Source of the DNA: JANSYP01 sp038751255
GTDB taxonomy: Bacteria; Pseudomonadota; Alphaproteobacteria; Rhodobacterales; Rhodobacteraceae
DNA length: 17,850 nt
Direction of reading: 5' to 3'
Assembly: GCA_038751255.1 (NCBI GenBank)
Contig: JBCDGN010000079.1
Coordinates: 1 to 17,850, forward strand
Below are positions 7,072-13,807 of this stretch, piece by piece. The notes below the pieces were generated by a model. That model was not told where the DNA came from, ran no database searches, and worked only from the letters and a program-made list of their open reading frames with translations. How positions within the stretch are numbered: position 1 is the stretch's first letter; the number at the start of each line of letters is the position of its first letter. Made by a program: the position numbers and the translations under genes.

Positions 7072-7926
7072 CTAAAATGCATCCCCATAGATTGCTTCAG
7101 CGCAGGAAACGATCGCGCCATCTGAGCCGCGTTTAGCAGTTGTTTTGACGACCACCGACGCCGTTGGTGAGAAGGCTTGCACCCCTGTTTCCGTCGTAAG
7201 CTCCAACCGGTCGCCTGCGTCTAGATTGCCGAAATAGTGGACGCGCCGATTTTGCAGGGGCCAAGTCATCACCAAGTCTGGGATCGCATTCCGCTCTGCT
7301 TTCCTGATCATCCGGTGGATTTCAGCAAAGTAGACCAGACCGACACCATTGAGATGCTGATCACGATCAATGGGGATGATCAAATGGGGCGGAGCTGTCT
7401 TGGCTTTGGCTATCGCGTGATCAGATTTCCCCAAGGTCCGGATGATGTTCGTCCGTTTGGCGGCGTCTCCATCGCGGGATGGGACGAGGGCTGGTTCAAT
7501 CTCAGCGCGTTCCAAAGCCCGATTGGAGGGTCCGTTACGACGCGCAAAGCTGGTGATAATCTCAACTCTAAGTGTTTTATCATTTCCAGAAAACTCGACC
7601 TGGCTCCGCCACCCATTTGCCTTGCTTGGTTTTTCGATCAAGACAATCTGGCAAAGATCACCTTCTTGAAATCGCTCTGCATCGCCATTCAAGGTGCAGG
7701 CGACGACTGTTGGCAAGACGCGCGCCCCAGTTTTATCGCGCAACTCGCTTGGGTGGGCACCGAAATCACTTGCAATCGCCTCCCAGTGAAGATGGCAGGC
7801 CTCGCGTAGTAGCCAGTCACAAGACACCCCCCGAGCGTTCATATGGGGCATCCCAAGCCGAAAAGCTGGCTTTGCTAAAACCGGATCGCGCTTCATTTGA
7901 TCGATCCGTTTCGTAGAAATCTGCAT
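7072..7926 (-). CDS. LnmK / Pnap_2097-like double-hotdog protein
   Basis: A 284-residue protein that I recognise as the LnmK-like or Pnap_2097 family, whose best-known member LnmK is a bifunctional acyltransferase/decarboxylase in leinamycin biosynthesis. The signatures are LGMPHMNARGVSCDWLL (24-40) opening the first hotdog domain, LNGVGLVYFAEIHR (192-205) in the centre, and VHYFGNLDAGDRLEL (229-243) in the second. Family members normally act on acyl-carrier-protein or CoA thioesters, yet no polyketide synthase or acyl carrier protein gene is visible in this window, so the substrate is unknown. The start is the ATG at 7926-7924, with GGAG 8 bases upstream; an in-frame TTG at 7944 has no comparable site. 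It is 186 bases upstream of lacI on the same strand and divergent from the aldolase operon. Confidence 0.7.
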   Translation of the reverse strand: MQISTKRIDQMKRDPVLAKPAFRLGMPHMNARGVSCDWLLREACHLHWEAIASDFGAHPSELRDKTGARVLPTVVACTLNGDAERFQEGDLCQIVLIEKPSKANGWRSQVEFSGNDKTLRVEIITSFARRNGPSNRALERAEIEPALVPSRDGDAAKRTNIIRTLGKSDHAIAKAKTAPPHLIIPIDRDQHLNGVGLVYFAEIHRMIRKAERNAIPDLVMTWPLQNRRVHYFGNLDAGDRLELTTETGVQAFSPTASVVVKTTAKRGSDGAIVSCAEAIYGDAF

Positions 7927-8135
7927 ATCGCTTGCTCCGTTCAAACAAGGTCCATCGTCCGAAAATTCATTGGTGATGGCTTCTTCGTGACAGACCCGTC
8001 ATTCAGTTGACGCGACTCACACTGCCGTAGCGGCATCAGCGGGCTATTAAACGGGTGTTAAAAGTTGCGAGCAAAAGCAGAATGATATCTGGGAAAGCCA
8101 TCTAGTCGAAGGCTTTTGCATAATTTTTTCTGAGG

Positions 8136-8149
8136 CTTAACGCGTTAAG
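8136..8149. promoter_or_regulatory. CG-centred 14-bp palindrome, LacI-type operator candidate
   Basis: CTTAACGCGTTAAG is a perfect 14-bp palindrome with a central CG step, the form typical of LacI/GalR-family operators. It lies in the divergent region between the LnmK-like gene and the aldolase operon, with a LacI-family gene nearby. It is almost 290 bases upstream of the most likely aldolase promoter, so it might instead control the leftward gene or serve as an upstream site for looping. Confidence 0.6.
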
Positions 8150-8435
8150 GAACGCTTCCCGACCATCGTTTTCGAGCCTCTGCTTTTAGGCGAATTGCGC
8201 GGGTTGATCCCTAGGTCGAAGAACTTCGAGTTTTGACCGTGTTGAGATATACGCGACCTCGCTCGCTCTGGTTGCTTAGGTTCAAATGTCATCGGGCACC
8301 ACAACATGGCCTACTGCGCGTAGGGTGAAACTGTTCCCAACCGTCTGATCGCGGGTCAACGGACACCCATTGATTTGTTCTCACACCGCAAAACACGCGC
8401 GATACGCTGGGGGTGGATAAACTCAGTTGCGTCGA

Positions 8436-8466
8436 TTGACAAAATCTGGCGGTGGGATGTTATCGT
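8436..8466 (+). promoter_or_regulatory. Possible sigma-70 promoter of the aldolase operon
   Basis: A perfect -35 hexamer TTGACA is at 8436-8441. Candidate -10 sequences follow: GTTATC at 8459-8464 with a 17-base spacer, or TATCGT at 8461-8466 with 19 bases. The -10 match is imperfect. The position, about 60 bases upstream of the aldolase ATG, fits. Confidence 0.45.
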
Positions 8467-8523
8467 GCCGGTGACCGTCTGAGGCAAGGGGTCGGGACCC
8501 AATCGGGGGAAAGGTAAGAGAGC

Positions 8524-9354
8524 ATGAAAACCGCTCGCATGAAGCGTCTCTTTGGGACGTCAGGGCATTGCTTTGACGTCGCGATAGACCATGGAATGTT
8601 TAATGAGCGTGCATTCCTCGGCGGCATTGAGGACATGCATCATGCGATCGAGATTGTCGCCGATGCCAACCCGGATGCGATCCAGCTCACGCCGGGAACC
8701 GCGCCGATCTTGCAGGCCATCCCAGGCCGTAACCGCCCTGCATTGGTGCTGCGCACCGACATCGCGAATGTGTATGGCAACCCTCTACCAAGCAAACTTT
8801 TTTCCGAAGTTGTCGACGGCGCGGTAGACCAAGGTGTCATGCTGGATGCAGCTTGCGTGGTCGTGAACCTGCTTTTGCTACCGGACCAACCAGAACTGCA
8901 CCGCGACTGTATCGCCAATATCAATCGTCTGAAACGCGCCTGCGATACCACTGGAATGCCCCTGATGGTCGAACCCTTGGTGATGCAGGACAACGTGAAG
9001 GCCGGTGGCGGCTACATGGTGGACGGCGACATCGACAAAATTCTCGCCCTGGTCCGGCAAGCCGTTGAATTGGGCGCTGACATTATTAAAGCAGATCCCT
9101 GCGACGATGTTTCAGAGTACCATCGAGTGATTGAGATCGCCCAGGGCGTTCCGGTGCTCGTGCGCGGGGGTGGGAAGGTCTCGGACGAAGAGATCTTGAC
9201 CCGCACAGCCGAGCTCATGAAGCAGGGGGCCAAAGGCATCGTCTATGGCCGCAATGTCATTCATCATGAAAATCCCGCCGGTATGACTTCAGCGCTTATG
9301 GCAGTCGTCCATGATGACGCCACGGTCGCGCAAGCCTTGGCGATGATCGCATGA
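8524..9354 (+). CDS. Class I aldolase, DhnA/LacD-like (DeoC/FbaB superfamily)
   Basis: A 276-residue TIM-barrel aldolase that would use a Schiff-base lysine. Visible features are VAIDHG at 19-24 at the first strand, GADIIKADP (184-192) with Lys189 as the probable Schiff-base lysine, and the phosphate-binding segments VRGGGK (213-218) and GIVYGRNV (238-245). The family includes archaeal-type fructose-bisphosphate aldolase, tagatose-bisphosphate aldolase LacD and LsrF. With a PfkB kinase two genes downstream, the likely reaction is cleavage of a phosphorylated keto-sugar or keto-acid into C3 or C2 units. The exact substrate is not identifiable. It is the first gene of a four-gene plus-strand operon, its stop overlaps the next ATG, and a possible promoter lies about 60 bases upstream. 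Confidence 0.85.
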   Translation: MKTARMKRLFGTSGHCFDVAIDHGMFNERAFLGGIEDMHHAIEIVADANPDAIQLTPGTAPILQAIPGRNRPALVLRTDIANVYGNPLPSKLFSEVVDGAVDQGVMLDAACVVVNLLLLPDQPELHRDCIANINRLKRACDTTGMPLMVEPLVMQDNVKAGGGYMVDGDIDKILALVRQAVELGADIIKADPCDDVSEYHRVIEIAQGVPVLVRGGGKVSDEEILTRTAELMKQGAKGIVYGRNVIHHENPAGMTSALMAVVHDDATVAQALAMIA

Positions 9355-10496
9355 CGCGGGTCGTAAAGTTCGGCGTGATCGGATGCGGTTTGATGGGCCG
9401 CGAATTCGCTTCTTCGGCGGCCCGTTGGCTGACTCTGACAGATGCGAAGGCTCACCCAGAAATCGTTGCGGTATGCGACTTGAACCCAGATCTGACGGGA
9501 TGGTTCAAGGAAAAGGTGCCAACTGTCAATCTGGTCACCGAGGACTACCGCGCGCTTCTGGCAAGTGACGCGGTCGAAGCGGTCTATTGCGCTGTCCCGC
9601 ATAATCTGCACGACCGGGTCTATCCTGACATTCTGGCGGCGGGGAAGCATCTCTTCGGTGAAAAACCGTTTGGGATTGATGCTCCTGCCAACGCACGCAT
9701 TCAATCCGCCATCGATGCACATCCAGAGCTTTTGGTCCGGTGTTCTTCTGAGATGCCCTATTTTCCCGGCGCTCAGAAAGTGATTGATTTCGTCCGTTCC
9801 AGCGATCTGGGTGAGATTATTGAGATTGAGGCCGCATTCTTGCATTCCTCGGACCTGAACCCAGCCAAGCCCATCAATTGGAAACGTATGATCGACATCA
9901 ACGGGGCCTATGGCTGCATGGGCGATCTGGGCATGCATATCTTGCACATCCCCTTACGGCTCGGCTGGCGGCCAGAAACGGTTTCGGCGGCCCTGGTCAA
10001 TCGCTTCCCGACCCGTCCCGATGGCAAGGGCGGCCAAGTGCCCTGTGAGACTTGGGACAACGCCACGATCACAGGGCATGTCGCTGACAATGGCGGTGGG
10101 TTTCCGTTGGTCTTGAAAACTTGGCGGATCGCACCGGGCCATTCCAACACCTGGAGCATCAAGGTACTCGGCACAAAAAAGAGCGCATATTTCTCGACCC
10201 AAAACCCCCGCCAGTGGCAGTTTTTGGAGTATTCCGGCGGTGCGCAGGTCTGGCAAACAGAAGACTTGGGCTACCAATCTCTGTTTCCTGCGATCACCGG
10301 CGGCCTCTTTGAGTTTGGCTTTGCTGACGCGATCCAGCAGATGTGGGCAGCCTACCTAGATGAATTGGCGGGGGGCGACGCGCGCGGGTTTCCCTGCGTC
10401 ACGCCTCAAGAAGCCGCCGATCACCATGCCATTCTGACGGCGGCGTTGGAAGCCGGGACGACCCGAAGCCTCCAACCCGTTAACTACGCGAGATGA
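9351..10496 (+). CDS. Gfo/Idh/MocA-family oxidoreductase
   Basis: NAD(P)-dependent sugar or polyol dehydrogenase of 381 residues. The N-terminal Rossmann fold has the dinucleotide loop GVIGCGLMG (8-16) and the family signature EKP at 104-106 (LFGEKPFG). The catalytic GDLGMH (191-196) supplies the usual Asp192 and His196 pair, and the C-terminal half is the expected beta-sheet substrate domain. The family oxidises or reduces hydroxyls on inositols, aldoses and their derivatives. The substrate is not predictable here, although operon partners point to catabolism. The ATG overlaps the aldolase stop (ATGA) and its own stop overlaps the kinase ATG, so the three are almost certainly translated together. 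Length is normal, with no sign of damage. Confidence 0.9.
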   Translation: MTRVVKFGVIGCGLMGREFASSAARWLTLTDAKAHPEIVAVCDLNPDLTGWFKEKVPTVNLVTEDYRALLASDAVEAVYCAVPHNLHDRVYPDILAAGKHLFGEKPFGIDAPANARIQSAIDAHPELLVRCSSEMPYFPGAQKVIDFVRSSDLGEIIEIEAAFLHSSDLNPAKPINWKRMIDINGAYGCMGDLGMHILHIPLRLGWRPETVSAALVNRFPTRPDGKGGQVPCETWDNATITGHVADNGGGFPLVLKTWRIAPGHSNTWSIKVLGTKKSAYFSTQNPRQWQFLEYSGGAQVWQTEDLGYQSLFPAITGGLFEFGFADAIQQMWAAYLDELAGGDARGFPCVTPQEAADHHAILTAALEAGTTRSLQPVNYAR

Positions 10497-11491
10497 AACC
10501 AGACCGACGCGGGATAATTTGCGCAGGCAATTGGATCGTCGATCTGGTTCATGACATCGAACACTGGCCAGATGAGAGCAATCTCGCGCGCATTGGGGAT
10601 CAAACCCGCGGCATTGGCGGTGGCGCGGCAAATGTCATCCGTGGACTGGCGCGTTTACAAACTGGCTTACCTCTTTGGCCCATGGGTGCCATCGGTGACG
10701 ACGAGCCCGGCGCGTTCATTCTTGAAGGATGTCGACGCCTCGGCCTTCCCACCGACAAGCTGAGCATCAAACCCGGCGTACCAACGGCCCACACACACGT
10801 CATGTCGGTAGCTGGTCGCAGCCGAACCTTTTTCTACCAGGGCGGCGCGAATGATGCCCTTGCCGCATCGGATTTCCCTCAGGGGACGTTCGCGCAAACG
10901 CCTGCCCGTGTTTTCTATCTCGGTTATCTCTCTTTACTGGGTGAGTTGGACCTGATCGAACCAGACGGGATTTCAGGCGCGGCACGGGTGCTTCAGCGCG
11001 CGCAACAAGCAGGGCTGACAACCTGCGTAGATCTCGTATCGGTCCTCCATCCTGAATTCCACAAAATCGTCGAGAGCGCGGCCCCCTTTATCGATTACTT
11101 GGTCTTGAATGAGATCGAGGCAGCGCGCGCCACAGAAACCGAGGTCGAATCCCAGTCTCTGATTGAGACCAAAAAGCTCTTTCAAATGGCCAGTTCGCTC
11201 ACCAAACTAGGCGTTACAAAGGCGGTTGTCGTGCACTGCGTGGAACGGGCGGTTTGGCACGGGACAGACGGAACAAAGCTAAGCGTAGAGATCGCCGCAC
11301 TGCCACCTGAAGAAATTGGAAGTAATCTCGGCGCAGGCGATGCGTTCTGCGCAGGGCTTATCTTTGCGCTCCACGAAAACTGGTCACCTGAGCGCGCCCT
11401 CGATTTAGCCGTGGCGACAGCACGCGCGTCGCTCCGTGGATACACAGCAACGGAAGCCATCCCGCCGCTGGCACAACTTGAGTTGACGTAG
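10493..11491 (+). CDS. PfkB-family carbohydrate kinase
   Basis: Cytoplasmic ATP-dependent sugar kinase of the ribokinase/PfkB family, 332 residues. The substrate-binding glycine motif is IGGGAAN at 41-47, a central LNEIEA is at 205-210, and the ATP/anion-hole signature NLGAGDAFCAGL is at 278-289, with Asp283 as the catalytic base. It probably phosphorylates the keto-sugar or keto-acid made by the dehydrogenases so that the class I aldolase can cleave it, as in tagatose, KDG or inositol-type routes; this order of steps is inferred. It starts by ATGA overlap with the oxidoreductase and is followed after 59 bases by the aldo/keto reductase. Specificity cannot be determined from the residues visible. 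Confidence 0.9.
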   Translation: MKPDRRGIICAGNWIVDLVHDIEHWPDESNLARIGDQTRGIGGGAANVIRGLARLQTGLPLWPMGAIGDDEPGAFILEGCRRLGLPTDKLSIKPGVPTAHTHVMSVAGRSRTFFYQGGANDALAASDFPQGTFAQTPARVFYLGYLSLLGELDLIEPDGISGAARVLQRAQQAGLTTCVDLVSVLHPEFHKIVESAAPFIDYLVLNEIEAARATETEVESQSLIETKKLFQMASSLTKLGVTKAVVVHCVERAVWHGTDGTKLSVEIAALPPEEIGSNLGAGDAFCAGLIFALHENWSPERALDLAVATARASLRGYTATEAIPPLAQLELT

Positions 11492-11550
11492 CTGCAGAAG
11501 CACCTGACCCTCGAAAGAACGCCCCCTCAAACAGGATCGGACCCCGAAAG

Positions 11551-12534
11551 ATGGAACAGCGAATTGTCGGTCGAACAGATCTTAAAATCGACACGCTTGG
11601 GATAGGATGTGCGCCCCTAGGGGGCAATTTCGTCGATCTGGGATATGATCAGGCCGCCGAGCTCATCGCGGCTGCGAAAAAGGCTGGCATCACCTATTTT
11701 GACACGGCGCCTTGGTACGGCTTCGGGCGTTCTCAACGGGTGGTGGGCGATTTGTTGCGTGGCAATGACTACGTTCTATCCGATAAAGTGGGCCGATTGC
11801 TGGCGCCGGGACCCGCAGAAGATCCCATGCAATTCGGCATGATCGATCCCCTGCCATTCCATGTGATCTATGACTATGGCTATGACGGGATCATGCGGGC
11901 CTTTGAAGACAATCTGCAGCGCCTGGGCCTGGATAGGATCGACATTTTACTCGCCCACGATATCGGGACTTTCCAGCACGGCGCTGAGAATGGCCGGTAC
12001 TTCCGCGATCTGGCTGAGAGCGGCTATCGCGCAATGGACGAGTTGCGCCGCTCAGGCCAAGTCACAGCGATCGGATTGGGGGTCAACGAAAACCAGGTCT
12101 GTCAGGATGCTCTCGGGATCGGCGATTGGGATGTGTTCTTGCTCGCCGGGCGCTACACGCTTCTTGAGCAGACACCGTTGGACGCGCTGTTTCCGGCTTG
12201 TGAGGCGGCTGGGACGACGATCATCTGCGGCGGACCGTTCAATTCGGGCATCCTGGCGGGGCGTGATATGTGGAACTATGCGAAAGCCCCCACCGAAGTC
12301 GTGGACAAGGCACGCCAGCTAGGAGATGTGGCTGATGAGTTCGGAGTCCCGCTTGCCGCGGCGGCGCTACAATTTCCACTTGGCCATCCAATCGTGACCT
12401 CGGTCATTCCCGGCCCTCGAAACAAAACAGAAGTCGAAGAGATCGTTGGGTGGTTCAATACACCAATCCCAGGCGATTTTTGGACGGCGTTGCTCGATCG
12501 CGGTTTGGTTGATGAAAGGTCCGCCATGCCATGA
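11551..12534 (+). CDS. Aldo/keto reductase, D-threo-aldose 1-dehydrogenase-like
   Basis: NAD(P)-dependent (beta/alpha)8-barrel oxidoreductase of 327 residues. The AKR catalytic tetrad is intact: Asp51 and Tyr56 in DTAPWYG, Lys79 in LSDKVGRLL and His136 in LLAHDIG. The combination of GTAPLGG-like GCAPLGG (19-25), DTAPWYGFG and SDKVGRLL matches the group containing D-threo-aldose 1-dehydrogenase and L-fucose dehydrogenase, which oxidise aldoses to lactones. In that case it could provide the first step of the pathway encoded by the operon. It begins 59 bases after the kinase stop, with only a weak ribosome site (CCGAAAG), and is the last intact gene of the operon. Its stop overlaps a small ORF by ATGA, and IS debris follows. 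Confidence 0.88.
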   Translation: MEQRIVGRTDLKIDTLGIGCAPLGGNFVDLGYDQAAELIAAAKKAGITYFDTAPWYGFGRSQRVVGDLLRGNDYVLSDKVGRLLAPGPAEDPMQFGMIDPLPFHVIYDYGYDGIMRAFEDNLQRLGLDRIDILLAHDIGTFQHGAENGRYFRDLAESGYRAMDELRRSGQVTAIGLGVNENQVCQDALGIGDWDVFLLAGRYTLLEQTPLDALFPACEAAGTTIICGGPFNSGILAGRDMWNYAKAPTEVVDKARQLGDVADEFGVPLAAAALQFPLGHPIVTSVIPGPRNKTEVEEIVGWFNTPIPGDFWTALLDRGLVDERSAMP

Positions 12535-12704
12535 CGGGCGACAACGAGCCATTCTGGAATCCCAGGCGCTGGATCGGGATCTCTTTGCCTATATGGTCTT
12601 GGAGAGACTCAGCTCTCCATGCGAGCAAAATGACCGCGCTTTTGTCAGGATTGTGCGACCCCGTCGCCGCCGCTGTCCTCTGTTTTGATCAATCTCCGAT
12701 CTAA
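12531..12704 (+). CDS. Small ORF coupled to the AKR gene; possible truncated gene
   Basis: An ATG at 12531 overlaps the AKR stop in the same ATGA pattern used elsewhere in the window and opens a 57-codon frame ending at TAA 12702-12704. It starts MTGDNEPFWNPRRWIGISL and resembles nothing I recognise. The IS630-like sequence begins immediately after it, so this may be the 5' stump of a fifth operon gene cut off by the insertion. It may equally be a chance frame. Confidence 0.3.
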   Translation: MTGDNEPFWNPRRWIGISLPIWSWRDSALHASKMTALLSGLCDPVAAAVLCFDQSPI

Positions 12705-12709
12705 GCCCT

Positions 12710-13118
12710 AAAGCGTTTTGGCTTGACGTTGAAACGGGGGGGGGCCGTTGAGGCATCAAGTGTGGTTCGTCCTCTGTGGGAGGATGGATCATGTCAGCAC
12801 CTTTTCGTTCGGCACTCAGGGCGCGGTTTCGGGGATATATTGAAGAAGGTTAAGCGGTCGCGCGGCGGCGTTGCGTCTGAAACTGTCACCGGCGACAGGT
12901 GCACGGCGGACACGGCGGGTGAGCACCAAGGTCGACGCGGAACCTGCCTGCGAGGGACCGCCGCGCGGTAAGGGAAAGCTGGCTCCTCATCGAGCCTTCC
13001 TTGAGGAACTTGTCGCGCAAGACCCCGACATCACGCTCTTGAGCTGCGCGATGCGCTGGCTGAGGCAGAGGGCGTGCAAGTGCAACACGCTTCCATCGCC
13101 AACCTGCTGTCACGGCTA
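12710..13118 (+). mobile_element. IS630-type transposase 5' fragment, frameshifted
   Basis: Remnant of an IS630-family insertion sequence. From ATG 12791 it reads MSAPFRSALRARFRGYIEEG and then meets TAA at 12851. Shifting frame at 12853 restores SGRAAALRLKLSPATGAR, then GKGKLAPHRAFLEELVAQDP and DITL. A second shift near 13040 restores ELRDALAEAEGVQVQHASIA and NLLSRL. These are the N-terminal helix-turn-helix modules of an IS630 transposase. Each break looks like a one-base deletion. The DDE catalytic part is gone: the match stops at about 13118, where an aldehyde dehydrogenase fragment begins. A probable left end with TAAAGCGTTTTGGCTTGACG starts near 12708; the exact boundary is not proven. 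A run of nine G (12736-12744) lies inside. Confidence 0.75.
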
Positions 13119-13622
13119 TCTCGAGCATCAGACGCTTCATGGTTTCCCCGCTCGACATCATGACCTTCGACCCGGTTGCGCAAGAGCCGGTGAAAACGAT
13201 CTTGCGGATATGGGGATGGGCGGAGATGGCCTTGCCAATATTTGCTTGGCTGTCATCTGAGGTGATCACACTGACGATGCCAGCCGGAAGCACCGCATTG
13301 ATCAACTCGACTATGAGCAGGGTTGAAAGTGGGGTGAAGCTCGAAGGTTTGATGATCACGGTGTTGCCACTGCGGATCGCGGGCAGTGTGTGCCGCGTCG
13401 CGAGCGCAACGGGTCAATTCCAAGGGGTGATTGAGCCAAACACGCCAAAAGGTTTGCGGTGCAACTCCGCCCGGCCCTCGTTGGTGTCTTGCGGTACGTT
13501 CATCGGCAGCAACAAGTGCTGCGCAAAACCCGTCCACGCGCCGACATCTCCCATTTCAGATCGAGAGCCAACGCTATTTAGTGGCTTGCCTTGCTCTTTT
13601 GTAATCAGACGCGCCAGGGCCG
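13119..13622 (-). pseudogene. Internal fragment of an aldehyde dehydrogenase
   Basis: On the minus strand this reads as roughly 168 codons from the N-terminal half of an NAD(P)-dependent aldehyde dehydrogenase of the succinate-semialdehyde type: ARLITKEQGKPL, then FGVFGSITPWN, then a TGA at 13416-13414, then PVALATRHTLPAIRSGNTVI, IKPSSFTPLSTL, HPHIRKIVFTGSCATG and MKRLMLE. The stop falls exactly where the family has an aromatic residue (ITPWN-Y/F-P), in the same frame, so it is a nonsense change rather than a frameshift. The catalytic Cys and Glu regions are absent. The start and the whole C-terminal half are missing; each end abuts transposase debris. It cannot encode a working enzyme. Confidence 0.85.
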
Positions 13623-13791
13623 GAAATTCGCTATTCCGCATGACGAGGCGCGCTATCGCAAACGTCACAAAATCGAGAACATCTTTTCCCGCCTCAAAGA
13701 CTGGCGGCACTTGGCAATGCGTAACGCCAGAGGCCCGAAAGTCTTCCTATCCGCATGCGCATTGGCTGCCGTCGTCATGTTCTGGGAATGA
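13617..13791 (+). mobile_element. IS5-type transposase 3' fragment
   Basis: The plus frame ending at TGA 13789-13791 reads FAIPHDEARYRKRHKIENIF, SRLKDWRHLAMRN and a hydrophobic end AVVMFWE. This is the C-terminal end of an IS5-family DDE transposase; the R-x(3)-E of RHKIENIF is part of its catalytic C-terminal region. Only about 55 codons survive, with the upstream part replaced by the aldehyde dehydrogenase fragment at about 13617-13625. Its stop lies only 16 bases before the stop of the convergent antiporter gene. Confidence 0.8.
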
Positions 13792-13807
13792 ATCCTCACG
13801 GCTCATG

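Larger units (their letters stand above)
7927..8523. other. Divergent intergenic control region, no gene seen
   Basis: About 600 bases separate the LnmK-like gene from the aldolase operon. I see no convincing coding frame on either strand. It is locally AT-rich around 8045-8130 and contains a CG-centred palindrome (8136-8149) and a possible sigma-70 promoter (8436-8466). Its length exceeds what two promoters need, so a small RNA, extra operators or remnants of a lost gene are possible. No tRNA-like cloverleaf was noticed by eye. Confidence 0.6.

Noticed and set aside
7237..7809. A 190-codon plus-strand frame opposite the LnmK-like gene
   Set aside because: The minus strand carries the family motifs; the plus reading shows none and has no ribosome site.
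8524..12534. Sulfoquinovose sulfo-EMP pathway, suggested by PfkB kinase plus class I aldolase and an HpsN-like gene nearby
   Set aside because: No sulfoquinovosidase, isomerase or sulfonate exporter is visible, and kinase-plus-aldolase pairs occur in many sugar pathways.
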